DNA of 64,000 nucleotides from the NCBI RefSeq assembly GCF_000429405.1, contig NZ_AUBU01000006.1, positions 62,001 through 126,000 on the forward strand, in the 5' to 3' direction. Positions 34,428 through 42,351 of this stretch are shown here, one piece after another. The translations under genes and the position numbers were made by a program. This DNA is from Algoriphagus marincola DSM 16067 (lineage in GTDB: Bacteria; Bacteroidota; Bacteroidia; Cytophagales; Cyclobacteriaceae). Numbering within the stretch: the first letter of the stretch is position 1; every line of letters starts with the position of its first letter. The notes beneath the pieces were generated by a model that saw only the letters and a program-made list of their open reading frames with translations, had not been told where the DNA came from and ran no database searches.

Positions 34428-35159
34428 TTATTCTTGAATTTTTTGCAATAGCTCCTGAGCCTCTGGTTTTGCCAAATTAGACAAGATGAGTTTTGCCTCT
34501 TCCATTTCTCCCTTCTTCAGATAAATCAAGGCAAGATACCAGCTGGCATCTTCCTTGAATTCAGAGGAATCTTCATCGGCTACCTGCTTCAAAAGTTCTT
34601 GAGACAAAGGGTAATTTTCCATTTCCAGATGAGCCATAGCCACAAAATACAGTAGCGTGTCATCGGCAGGGTTCTCTTTTAGCAGGAGCTCCCATTGGGC
34701 CAAGGCCTCCTGATATTTCCCTTCTTTGAAATCAACCATACCCCGATCAAATTCATAGGAATCTGTACCGGACATCGCTGTAATCAAACCAGGATCAGTC
34801 TCGTAATAAGCCTCAAAGAGTTTTTGATTCGAGTCTTGGAACCCACCCTGAAATCCCCACCAAGCCACAAGGATCAAAGCTACACTAGCTGCCACTGCCC
34901 AAATCCATCTTGAAAATGTTGCCGTCCTTGGGTTAGTTCCTGCAAATGCTTCTTCATGGATTTTTTCCAGTTCATTCTTGACCAAGAGGGATTCCAGGTC
35001 CTCGCGGAGTGCCTTTACTTCCTTCACTTTCAGCGACCAATCAGAATCTTCTTTTTTCAAGTCCTGAAATACCTTCTCCTGCTCAGAAGAAAGGGACTCA
35101 TCTAGCCAAGCTTCGATCAACTCATATTCAAGTGGGGTGATATGTAGATCTTTTGACAT
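34428..35159 (-). CDS. membrane TPR protein, probable anti-sigma factor
   Basis: 243 residues. Residues 1-84 are charged and helical with no signal peptide (LEYELIEAWLDESLSSEQEKVFQDLKKED), like the sigma-binding part of Bacteroidetes anti-sigma factors. Residues about 85-103 (WIWAVAASVALILVAWWGF) form a single membrane helix. Residues 110-243 hold three TPR-like repeats (YEFDRGMVDFKEGKYQEALAQWELLLKENPADD and following), which would face the periplasm. It overlaps the ECF sigma gene by one base, the usual order for a sigma/anti-sigma pair. The role is inferred from topology and position; no known anti-sigma domain name is claimed. Confidence 0.68.
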   Translation of the reverse strand: MSKDLHITPLEYELIEAWLDESLSSEQEKVFQDLKKEDSDWSLKVKEVKALREDLESLLVKNELEKIHEEAFAGTNPRTATFSRWIWAVAASVALILVAWWGFQGGFQDSNQKLFEAYYETDPGLITAMSGTDSYEFDRGMVDFKEGKYQEALAQWELLLKENPADDTLLYFVAMAHLEMENYPLSQELLKQVADEDSSEFKEDASWYLALIYLKKGEMEEAKLILSNLAKPEAQELLQKIQE

Positions 35160-35716
35160 CAGGGATTTATGATTTTTCGGAGTGACTCCATACAGCGATA
35201 TTTATTGTTTTTGGCGGTCTTTGGGGTCCACCCGAAGCTTTGAGCTAATTTGTCCAAAGACATTTTTTTGAAATAGAAGAGTTTCAACAATTCCTGGCAA
35301 CTCTCTCCCAACTGCTGAAAAGCCCGATCAAGCATGCTCAGCCTTTCGTCCAGCAGAAATTCTTCTTCAGCATCCGCCACTTCGATCGAAATGGCACCCA
35401 GTGAGCTTTCCTTTTTGAATCTGCTAGACCGAAGCCAATCCAACCATTTATTTTTAGAAACTTGAAAGAGAAATCCCTGCATCGCAGTGCTGTTTTGAGG
35501 GAGAAATTCCCCTTCTTTTACTTTTTGCCAAGCCACTAAAAAGGCCTCCTGAAAGATATCTTTTGCCTGATCCTCATCTCCATTATTTTGGATAATGTAG
35601 CTTTTCACCTTGGGAAAGACATCGATATAAAGTGAGCTCATCACTCTTCTTTCATTCTCCTTGATCCCTCGGATAAGCTCTTCTTGCGACAACTGATTGA
35701 TCGAATCTTTTGGCAT
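35159..35716 (-). CDS. ECF sigma factor of the CHAT cluster
   Basis: 185 residues. Region 2 is visible in VMSSLYIDVFPKVKSYIIQNNGDEDQAKDIFQEAFLVAWQK and LFQVSKNKWLDWLR, and region 4 in ELLKLFYFKKMSLDKLAQSFGWTPKTAKNNKYRCMESLRK. The pair with a membrane TPR protein suggests control by an envelope signal. Four surrounding genes carry a two-block motif absent from its own upstream region, and this factor is the best candidate to read it. Confidence 0.88.
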   Translation of the reverse strand: MPKDSINQLSQEELIRGIKENERRVMSSLYIDVFPKVKSYIIQNNGDEDQAKDIFQEAFLVAWQKVKEGEFLPQNSTAMQGFLFQVSKNKWLDWLRSSRFKKESSLGAISIEVADAEEEFLLDERLSMLDRAFQQLGESCQELLKLFYFKKMSLDKLAQSFGWTPKTAKNNKYRCMESLRKIINP

Positions 35717-35732
35717 ACTCAGCTAGTTGCCA

Positions 35733-35763
35733 AAAAGATACTAGTAAATCTATTTTATCCCAA
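35733..35763 (-). promoter_or_regulatory. probable housekeeping promoter of the ECF/anti-sigma operon
   Basis: Minus strand TTGG (35763-35760), 19 bases, TATCTTTT (35740-35733), one mismatch from TAnnTTTG, 16 bases before the ATG. It differs clearly from promoters A-D. Confidence 0.45.
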
Positions 35764-35786
35764 GGAGTAGCTAGAAGTAAACTGCA

Positions 35787-36977
35787 CTAGAATTGATCAA
35801 TGTCCTGATAAACGTTTAAATTCTTGGAAATCAGATTAACCATCAGCTCATCATGCGCTCTTGCAAAGGTGCTGTTGTAATTGGACTGGGTGTAGTCTCC
35901 ATTACCATTAAAGATCAAGGCTGCAGCCATTCCGTTAGAATGAAACATATAACCTGATCGCGTTCCGGGTAATGCACCATAGAAGTATTTAACTTGATTC
36001 GCTTGGGCTATACCATTTGCAAACCCGGGGTTTACAGAAGAGCCTTGGACAAATTGATTATAAATGGCAGATTCCAAAAGATCAGGTCTGGAGGGATTCC
36101 CATCAATAGCTGTGACAAACCGAAGAAGGTCGGGTGCTGTGGTCACAATTCCAGCATCTCCATCACGTCTTTCCAGGTTAAAATTGTACTCAAACCCTTG
36201 GGTGCCACCCTGGCCGTAATAAATCGCTTCATTCGGCAACTTACCTTGGGTTCCATTTTTTCCGAAGGCAGTTCCGGTCATTTTCAATGGATCAGTGATT
36301 CGCTCCTTGACAAATTGTGAAAAGCTTTTTCCGGAAACCTTCTCCACAATTCTAGCTGCCACAAAATAGTTGGTATTGATATACCAATACTGTGTTCCAG
36401 GATCAAAGTTCAGTGTCGCATTATCCATCATCCAGTCAAAAAAACCATCATTGGTCTGCTGCTGCTGAAAATCAATGGCATCTCTATTTCCATTCACTAC
36501 CCAGCCTCCTGTCGTCATCTGCAGGAGATTTTTCACAGTAACCTGTTTTACTCGGTCCGAATACGCTTTAGTACCGTAGGTGGTTCCCAAAATTCCTCCT
36601 TCTCCAAAAACTTTGTCCTCAAGGCTGATTTCTCCATCCTGAACCAAAAGCATGATGGCCATTCCTGTGAAGGTTTTTGATACACTGGCCACTCTCATTT
36701 GGGTATTCAACTCCATGGCCTTGTTTTGGGCTTGATCTGCCACACCGTAGGCTTTTTGATAGACCAGTTTACCGTTTTTGGAAATTGCTAAACTGGCTCC
36801 CGGTACGTTGTATTGAGAAATGAAGCTTTCAATCTGACTATCCACTGCAGCTATATCCTGCTGCTGAGTAGGTGCCTGAGGACTTGGAGTAGGGTCTGTA
36901 TCCTCTGAGCAGGCCACAATCCACATGGCCATAGAAATTAATAAAAGTCTGAATACTTGATGTTTGAAATTTTTCAT
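35787..36977 (-). CDS. serine hydrolase lipoprotein, beta-lactamase/DD-peptidase fold
   Basis: 396 residues. The N terminus is a lipoprotein signal with C23 (AMWIVAC) and a Pro/Gln linker. The catalytic SxxK motif is S98-V-S-K101 (MRVASVSKTFTGMA), the second motif YxN lies in QYWYINTNYFV, and the third, HxG-like, is HSNGMAAAL near the C terminus. This is the class C beta-lactamase/esterase/DD-peptidase family acting outside the cytoplasm. The substrate is unknown: peptidoglycan, D-amino peptides and esters are all possible. It is preceded by promoter C, so it belongs to the ECF regulon. Confidence 0.82.
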   Translation of the reverse strand: MKNFKHQVFRLLLISMAMWIVACSEDTDPTPSPQAPTQQQDIAAVDSQIESFISQYNVPGASLAISKNGKLVYQKAYGVADQAQNKAMELNTQMRVASVSKTFTGMAIMLLVQDGEISLEDKVFGEGGILGTTYGTKAYSDRVKQVTVKNLLQMTTGGWVVNGNRDAIDFQQQQTNDGFFDWMMDNATLNFDPGTQYWYINTNYFVAARIVEKVSGKSFSQFVKERITDPLKMTGTAFGKNGTQGKLPNEAIYYGQGGTQGFEYNFNLERRDGDAGIVTTAPDLLRFVTAIDGNPSRPDLLESAIYNQFVQGSSVNPGFANGIAQANQVKYFYGALPGTRSGYMFHSNGMAAALIFNGNGDYTQSNYNSTFARAHDELMVNLISKNLNVYQDIDQF

Positions 36978-37008
36978 GACAGAGAGTATTTATTTAATCC
37001 TTTCCCTA

Positions 37009-37039
37009 TCATCGGATACTTCAGTAAAAAGTCATCAAA
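37009..37039 (-). promoter_or_regulatory. ECF-type promoter C
   Basis: Minus strand TTTGATGACTTTTT (GATGAC at 37036-37031), 16 bases, then CGATGA (37014-37009), 32 bases before the ATG of the serine hydrolase. Confidence 0.75.
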
Positions 37040-37041
37040 GA

Positions 37042-40000
37042 CTAGGTGATTTTTTTTCGAAAAACCCAAAAGAGCACTAAAAACACCAACAAAATTCCTG
37101 TGAAAATAAGCCCTAAATAAGATTTGGTTTTCAGCTCCACTGGCCGAACATCTCCCAAAATAATCAAACTGGCCCAAAAAGAGGGGTCCAATTCTCTTCC
37201 TTTGGCCTGAGCCAGATAGTTGAGCTTAGCATTTCGTAAAGCCTCATCCTTACCCAGGCCATCCTCCAAAAAATCATAAAAATCTTCTGCAATACTCACA
37301 CTGGCCTTTTCATCGATTTTTCCCAACCCGATCAAAAGGGACTTGGTCCCAGCGTAATTGAAGGCATGAGCCAATGAAATCATGCCCTCTCCTGGTGCAT
37401 AGGCAGGTTTGCCCGACTCACAGGCTAGGAGCACTGCCAATTCGGATGTCAGATCCAACTCATAGATTTCACTTGCAAAAAGCTCATGTGGTTCGAGAGG
37501 ATTATCAGAAGATTTGGCAAAGACCAAATGAGTATCATTGGGATTGACATTGCTGGAAAAGGCATGTGTCCCTAAATGAATAATGCGCGATTTCCCTGCT
37601 TCATTTTTAAAATTGCTCACCGTAGACCCACTCTCCAAAAAAGTTCTAGCATCAAATCGGGAGGCAATTTCCTCCACCAATCTTCTTGTAAAGGGCTGAG
37701 GAATAAGTTGCATGTAGCTTTTATCTAAAAACTGTCGGTCCAGAAAGGCCGCTTGATACCTTTGCTTCATTTGATCAAAAAAACCAGGAGCAAAGGCCAC
37801 CAACTGATCCTCATAGGCTTGGTTAGCCTCGTCATCCATTAGAAGGAGTCCGTATTGGTAAGAAAAGCTATGGTCTTGAAGCAAGGAATAGTCTACCAGC
37901 TCTGACCAATTGTCTTTTCGCTCAGTGCTGAGTACCTCAAAACTTAGGTTAAACATCAATCCTTCTGGAATCACCGCAACTCTTTTTGTTTGGATGTGGT
38001 GTGCTGCGGGCTTCCAGATCAGTTGATACAGCTCATGAAAAAGAGCCGTTTGAAAGCTATTCTTGGATGATTGATCGGCAAGCTTATCCAGCGCTTTGGA
38101 AAGTGCTGAAGCATCGAGCGGAATGAGATTTTTCTCCGCTCCATGAATAGCCAAAACCCACCAATCTTTTCCCAAATGAAGGTAACGTAAATATGTTATA
38201 TCTGGATTGAGTTGCGCGTAGACTCTTTGCAGGACATTTTGGCTTGTCTCAAAATGCAACTGAAAATAACTGGGGTATTGTATTCTCAGACTATCCAAGA
38301 AATCAGCCCATTCTTCCTTCGTCTGTGAATAGCGAGATAAATTTTTGGTCCCGGTTTGAAGGGACTCTTTCAGTTTTTCTTTCAGCTTTTGTTCCCTGTC
38401 CTGTACATCAAGGGGAATTCCGCCAAAACGAACCAATTGATTTTTTTGAAGCCGTGACCTGATTTGACGATAGCGGGCATGCTCATGATAGGCTAGAAGC
38501 CTGTCCAAGTGGCTTTCATTTCCACTGATTTGATAGAGCTCGAGTTCGATTTGTTCCAAAAACTCAAAATACTCGCGGTTGAGGTCAAGCTGAATACTGA
38601 TATCCGAAGGTTCAAAAAGAAAATCCGACTGAGAATCAATGATCTGAAGTCCTTCTAGAAGCTCTTTTTCGATGGATTTCAAAAGCTCGGAATCCCGGTT
38701 TTCCAGATGATACCTACTTCGATTTCGAATCAGAATTAATTGTGGCTTTTGAAAGACTGCTTGAAGGGAATCATTGAGGCTAGTCCGCTGATCAAGCAAT
38801 TGATCCCAAAGCCCAAAAGCCTCGGTAGCCGTTTTCAAAGCCTGAGTGTATTGATTTCCGAGTTCATAAATAGCAGCCTGATTGACGGCCTGGTTGTAGT
38901 CCAGATACAGATTGTCTGAACTGATCTCAGCAAGGTAGTTTCTTGCAGTCCGAGAGAGGGATACTGCCTCATTGATTCTCTGATTTTCTGCAAGGAAGAG
39001 ACTGAAATTTTTCAAAAATTCTAAATTAATCACATCATACTCACCCTGAAATTCTTCCTCGAAAATTCCATTTGCCAATCGATAAAGAGAGTCCGCTTTG
39101 TCCTCATTCTGTAAAAAATCTTCCATTCGAGCCAAGGTATGAAGGCCATCACCGAGCCAATAGGCATTTTCCTGATCGCTCTGGCGGAGTCTTTCTAATC
39201 CATCCTCAAGGTACTTTCTAGCCAAATCAAGATCCTGGGTATCAAAATATACCTGACCCAAAAGAATTCTGGACTTGGTCGTATTGAGATCATCTTCGCC
39301 TAATTCTTCTGATTTTCTGCGGAAAGAAAACTCCAATAGCTGCTTTGCCCGGGAATAGAAGCCCATTTGTTTGTAAAGGCCCGCCAGATTATCTAAAGAC
39401 CGAAGGTAGTCTTGTAGGATTTTTTGGTACTCCAGCGCCTCTAAGTCAGAAGCCATGTATTGTTCTCCAAAAGAAATAGCCAAACTCATGGATCGTTCTG
39501 CAGCCTCAAAGTCACTTTGGGCCATTTGAACACCCGCTAAGTTGTTTAAAATGATGCTTTTTCGATAGAATTGATTCCTTGGAGTAGGGACCAACTGATC
39601 GATAGCTTTCAGTGTCTCTTGATAGTAATAGGCAGCAGAATCTAGGTTGGCAGAGAAATAGGCGATATTTCCCAGATAACTATTGGCGAAATAGACATTT
39701 TCGGGATCAGATTCGGAAAGCTCTAAACGCAACACCTGTGCTAAATGCCTTTTCGCTGCAGGCAAGTCCATGTTTTTGACGGCAAGTCCACCTAAATTGA
39801 GGTAAAGGCTGGCTAAAACTTCTTGCTTTGGGTTGGGTTCCATTTCTGCCCAATCCAAAGCCAATAAAGTCTGCTCGTATGCAGCGGTATTGTTTCCGAT
39901 ATACTCATACCAATTAGCAAGGCTTTTTGCCAACTTGCGTTTGTAGGTGGGGTTTTGTGAGAGTTCCTCCCAATTCTGATGGATTGCAAGAAGCCTTTGC

Positions 40001-40239
40001 CTTGACTCGCTACCGTCAAAGTTCTTTTGTAGGATTCGGCCGTAAAGGTCTAAATATTGGGGAAGGCTGTCGTATTTCCCCTGCTCAATCAGACTTTGGG
40101 TGAAATCCTCAATTTGAATTAATGCTTCTTTCTCCTGTCCATTCTCGAGCATGCTTTCCAATTCAGCTTTAGTAGAAAGGTCTTGAGCTAAAAGTGAGAG
40201 AGAAAGGAAGAAAAAAAACAGAAACAAGAGTCTATTCAT
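37042..40239 (-). CDS. exported, membrane-anchored TPR-CHAT caspase-like protein
   Basis: 1065 residues. A signal peptide (MNRLLFLFFFFLSLSLLAQ) is followed by about 600 residues of tetratricopeptide repeats (NLGGLAVKNMDLPAAKRHLAQVL, LGNIAYFSANLDSAAYYYQETL, LLGQVYFDTQDLDLARKYLEDGL), then a CHAT domain with the catalytic dyad H892 (IIHLGTHAF) and C940 (AVLLACESG). The C terminus is one membrane helix (GLIFTGILLVFLVLFWVF) with a basic tail RKKIT. The protease domain should therefore face the periplasm. CHAT proteins are caspase-family peptidases of clan CD; TPR-CHAT proteins elsewhere are switched on by partner binding. The substrate is unknown. It is preceded by promoter D. Confidence 0.87.
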   Translation of the reverse strand: MNRLLFLFFFFLSLSLLAQDLSTKAELESMLENGQEKEALIQIEDFTQSLIEQGKYDSLPQYLDLYGRILQKNFDGSESRQRLLAIHQNWEELSQNPTYKRKLAKSLANWYEYIGNNTAAYEQTLLALDWAEMEPNPKQEVLASLYLNLGGLAVKNMDLPAAKRHLAQVLRLELSESDPENVYFANSYLGNIAYFSANLDSAAYYYQETLKAIDQLVPTPRNQFYRKSIILNNLAGVQMAQSDFEAAERSMSLAISFGEQYMASDLEALEYQKILQDYLRSLDNLAGLYKQMGFYSRAKQLLEFSFRRKSEELGEDDLNTTKSRILLGQVYFDTQDLDLARKYLEDGLERLRQSDQENAYWLGDGLHTLARMEDFLQNEDKADSLYRLANGIFEEEFQGEYDVINLEFLKNFSLFLAENQRINEAVSLSRTARNYLAEISSDNLYLDYNQAVNQAAIYELGNQYTQALKTATEAFGLWDQLLDQRTSLNDSLQAVFQKPQLILIRNRSRYHLENRDSELLKSIEKELLEGLQIIDSQSDFLFEPSDISIQLDLNREYFEFLEQIELELYQISGNESHLDRLLAYHEHARYRQIRSRLQKNQLVRFGGIPLDVQDREQKLKEKLKESLQTGTKNLSRYSQTKEEWADFLDSLRIQYPSYFQLHFETSQNVLQRVYAQLNPDITYLRYLHLGKDWWVLAIHGAEKNLIPLDASALSKALDKLADQSSKNSFQTALFHELYQLIWKPAAHHIQTKRVAVIPEGLMFNLSFEVLSTERKDNWSELVDYSLLQDHSFSYQYGLLLMDDEANQAYEDQLVAFAPGFFDQMKQRYQAAFLDRQFLDKSYMQLIPQPFTRRLVEEIASRFDARTFLESGSTVSNFKNEAGKSRIIHLGTHAFSSNVNPNDTHLVFAKSSDNPLEPHELFASEIYELDLTSELAVLLACESGKPAYAPGEGMISLAHAFNYAGTKSLLIGLGKIDEKASVSIAEDFYDFLEDGLGKDEALRNAKLNYLAQAKGRELDPSFWASLIILGDVRPVELKTKSYLGLIFTGILLVFLVLFWVFRKKIT

Positions 40240-40268
40240 TCGATAAGATGGAGGATCATTCTATAAAG

Positions 40269-40299
40269 TCATCGAATAAGGTAAAAAAAAGTCATCGGA
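40269..40299 (-). promoter_or_regulatory. ECF-type promoter D
   Basis: Minus strand CGATGACTTTTTTT (GATGAC at 40296-40291), 16 bases, then CGATGA (40274-40269), 30 bases before the ATG of the TPR-CHAT gene. Confidence 0.72.
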
Positions 40300-40351
40300 A
40301 ATAAGCGGTATTCTTCTGGAAGAACAGAAAGAGTTTTCCTTGAAAACAAAA

Positions 40352-40384
40352 AAGCCCCGCTCGATAAATATCGAAGCGAGGCTT
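40352..40384 (-). terminator. terminator of the interrupted tRNA gene
   Basis: AAGCCCCGCTCGAT (40352-40365) pairs with ATCGAAGCGAGGCTT (40370-40384) with one mismatch and one bulge; on the minus strand it is followed by TTTTTTGTTTT. It directly follows tRNA-like 3' sequence on that strand. Confidence 0.65.
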
Positions 40385-40386
40385 CT

Positions 40387-40401
40387 GTACCAGGAGCGGG
40401 A
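40387..40401 (-). other. probable prophage attachment site in a tRNA 3' end
   Basis: The minus strand reads TCCCGCTCCTGGTAC: the 3' half of a T-stem (CCCGC), a seven-base acceptor strand and a discriminator base, with the terminator right after. The T-loop that should precede it is missing and sequence turns phage-like there. This is what remains when an element integrates into a tRNA 3' end; the rebuilt tRNA should be at the other end of the prophage, outside the window. Confidence 0.5.
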
Positions 40402-40462
40402 GTATTATTCCTTTTCGTTCCCATTGATTTTTAGTGTGTTAAGTTTTATGTGTGAAAAATTG

Positions 40463-40849
40463 TCATTTTTCTCTGTCTTGAAGCTTTTGCCTAAGGAGTT
40501 CGTTATGCTTCTCTAGGAGGTCATAATACTTCTCTTTCCAATTATCGCGCTGCTGGATGGCTTGCATCAAGCTAACCGGTTCAAAGTTGGTTGGGTCCTG
40601 AGCCATAGAATCCGGCCTGATGTAGTTCTCTTCCTCATCCATTTCCGGAAATTCTACCCGGAAGTCATGCCCCATCGCTTTCCCAAACTTTCGGATAATG
40701 TGATAGGGTAGATCTTCTTTTTCAAACTGCCGGTAGGTCGTCGATGGAGCCTGATCCATCTTTTTTGAAAGGGCTAGAATCGTAAATCCGTTTTTAGCGC
40801 ACCAGTTCCGAACTGTTTTTTCCAATATCTCTCCCCTGTGTTTCAGCAT
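40463..40849 (-). CDS. phage helix-turn-helix regulator, candidate repressor
   Basis: 128 residues. KTVRNWCAKNGFTILALSKKMDQAPSTTYRQFEKEDLPYHIIRKFGKAMGHDF is a helix-turn-helix of Xre type; the C-terminal third (QAIQQRDNWKEKYYDLLEKHNELLRQKL) is a coiled coil likely used to dimerise. It is the only leftward gene at the left end and is divergent from the early operon across a region with several palindromes, the usual place for a lysogeny repressor. It lacks a LexA-like peptidase domain, so induction would need another route. Confidence 0.7.
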   Translation of the reverse strand: MLKHRGEILEKTVRNWCAKNGFTILALSKKMDQAPSTTYRQFEKEDLPYHIIRKFGKAMGHDFRVEFPEMDEEENYIRPDSMAQDPTNFEPVSLMQAIQQRDNWKEKYYDLLEKHNELLRQKLQDREK

Positions 40850-40850
40850 G

Positions 40851-40952
40851 TTGCAAATTTTGTTGCAAAAAAATTGCGTTGGCGCAATGATTAATGTTGC
40901 ATAATTGCAATAGATGGCGCATATTTACCGCATAGTTAGCGCATTAATGCAA
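40851..40952. promoter_or_regulatory. operator cluster in the divergent immunity region
   Basis: Two perfect palindromes of the form TTGCR-N4-YGCAA: TTGCG-TTGG-CGCAA (40874-40887) and TTGCA-TAAT-TGCAA (40897-40910). Half-sites occur at 40851-40856 and 40863-40868, and a partial palindrome GCATTAATGC at 40941-40950. The first palindrome recurs exactly at 52054-52067 before the late genes. Confidence 0.75.
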
Positions 40953-40976
40953 CACGCGCAATACCATTATTCTAGT

Positions 40977-41204
40977 ATGCTGAGCAAAACCGATATAAAA
41001 AACCTGAAAAAACGACTACCGAGAGGATACTTCAAAAAAGTATCTGAAAAGAGTCAGCTGAGCCAAAGAAGTGTGTCTAACTTCTTTGAGAGCAAGATTT
41101 ATAATGCTGAGATCCACCAGGTTGTACTGGATATAATCGAGGAGTTTGAAGCCGAAAAAGCTGAAATACTTGCACGTCAAAAATCACTGCTCCATGCCAA
41201 ATAA
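40977..41204 (+). CDS. small phage DNA-binding protein, Cro-like candidate
   Basis: 75 residues from the ATG at 40977. An in-frame ATG at 40914 would place coding sequence over the operators and is judged unlikely. RLPRGYFKKVSEKSQLSQRSVSNFFESKIYNAEIHQVVLDIIEEF fits a helix-turn-helix with a recognition helix around QRSVSNFF, then a Glu-rich helix. First rightward gene beside the regulator, so it may be the Cro-like counterpart. It overlaps the next gene by 11 bases. Confidence 0.6.
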   Translation: MLSKTDIKNLKKRLPRGYFKKVSEKSQLSQRSVSNFFESKIYNAEIHQVVLDIIEEFEAEKAEILARQKSLLHAK

Positions 41205-41787
41205 GTCATTCATCGATGCAATGAAGCATTGCGTCAGCGGGAAATTACCCGCTGGAATCACTGATAAAAACGTAGAGTTTCTAGCTCAAGGTGAGGAAGT
41301 TTTCGCATTGATGCAATCGCAGCTGTTGCCTTTAGGCGATTGGCCGCAATGGCTCATTGATGCAATAGAGCGCGACATGGAAAAGCATCCAAAAGCCGTC
41401 GAGGCATTGGTAGAAGCGGACATCGTCGGACGCATGGAGATGATCGGGCAATATGTCAAGTGCCGGTATTCGGCCCTGGACAATGAAGCAGATGTGATCG
41501 ATGGCCAGCTTCAGCGGCCAGAATTCACAGACTGCAACTTGAGAGGAAGCTGTCCTTATGAAGGACGGTTGTGCGAGTTGCTTAAGGCGCCCTTCGGGAC
41601 GCTCACCCACAGGGAAATAGAAGTGCTCCGGCTGATTCCGGAAGGGCTGTTGGATAAGGAGATCGCGGATCAGCTGGGCATTTCTTCCCTTACTGTCGGG
41701 GTGTACATGAAAAACCTGAGAGAGAAAACAGGAGCTAAAAATAAGGCGGAGCTCGTGCGCTTTGCCTTTCAAAAGAATCTCCTATGA
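41194..41787 (+). CDS. phage LuxR-type HTH regulator with cysteine cluster
   Basis: 197 residues from the ATG at 41194, which overlaps the previous stop. The C terminus is a clear LuxR/NarL helix-turn-helix (LTHREIEVLRLIPEGLLDKEIADQLGISSLTVGVYMKNLREKTGAKNKAELVRFAF). Just before it, DCNLRGSCPYEGRLCELL has three closely spaced cysteines that could bind a metal or a disulfide. The N-terminal half is unrecognised. No receiver domain is present, so it is not a two-component regulator. It could activate early or late phage transcription. Confidence 0.7.
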   Translation: MPNKSFIDAMKHCVSGKLPAGITDKNVEFLAQGEEVFALMQSQLLPLGDWPQWLIDAIERDMEKHPKAVEALVEADIVGRMEMIGQYVKCRYSALDNEADVIDGQLQRPEFTDCNLRGSCPYEGRLCELLKAPFGTLTHREIEVLRLIPEGLLDKEIADQLGISSLTVGVYMKNLREKTGAKNKAELVRFAFQKNLL

Positions 41788-42128
41788 AAAAATTGCCGGG
41801 CAAGTTCTACCGCATAATCACAGATGGTTTTGGGAGGCTGCTTCGCTTCTGTGCCGGCAGGAAGCATGGCAGTCAACCCACTCACACAAATCAAAAACCT
41901 ATGGAAATCCACCTTTTAGTAAGACAGTTTGACAGTGCCCTGCAGGGACTGGAGTACTGGCAGAACGAACGAAAGAAATTGGGGGATCTGCTAGTCGCTC
42001 CTCGGATGGATTGGGCGATTCACTCCCATACCAACATGGTCAAAAACTTTTATGGCCAGCTGGTCAACCGCATTGACGAGCTGATTCCAGACAAAAAACT
42101 TTACCGAGATCTCTATGAATCAGCCTGA
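41784..42128 (+). CDS. small phage protein, unknown
   Basis: 114 residues, starting with a four-base overlap (ATGA) on the HTH gene. An inner ATG at 41901 (MEIHLLVRQF) would remove a basic N-terminal tail. The rest is helical and charged (FDSALQGLEYWQNERKKLGDLL, NFYGQLVNRIDELIP). No family recognised. Part of the early operon. Confidence 0.5.
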   Translation: MKKLPGKFYRIITDGFGRLLRFCAGRKHGSQPTHTNQKPMEIHLLVRQFDSALQGLEYWQNERKKLGDLLVAPRMDWAIHSHTNMVKNFYGQLVNRIDELIPDKKLYRDLYESA

Positions 42129-42351
42129 GTCAGACATCCACGAAAAACTGGCCGAGTACCAGTCCATCCTCGCCTTTGTGCAGAGTGAGCTGATCGCTGA
42201 CAGGGCCAAGCTGGCCAAAGCCAAAAAAGAAAATCAGCCGAGGAAGGTCATTGACCTGATCGAAAGCGATATCGAAAAGCTCGAGCAGGGAGTCGATCGC
42301 TATCAGGGCTGGATATCCATCCTCAAAAACAAACTGAAAAATGCGAGCTGA
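42115..42351 (+). CDS. small phage coiled-coil protein, unknown
   Basis: 78 residues, almost all helix with heptad-like spacing (EKLAEYQSILAFVQSELIADRAKLAKAKKEN, VIDLIESDIEKLEQGVDRYQGWISILKNKLKN). It overlaps both neighbours by 11-14 bases, so translation is coupled. No family recognised. Confidence 0.55.
   Translation: MNQPESDIHEKLAEYQSILAFVQSELIADRAKLAKAKKENQPRKVIDLIESDIEKLEQGVDRYQGWISILKNKLKNAS

Noticed and set aside
36974..37177. 67-codon leftward frame between the serine hydrolase and CHAT genes
   Set aside because: Overlaps the CHAT 3' end in another frame and runs through promoter C; no family likeness.
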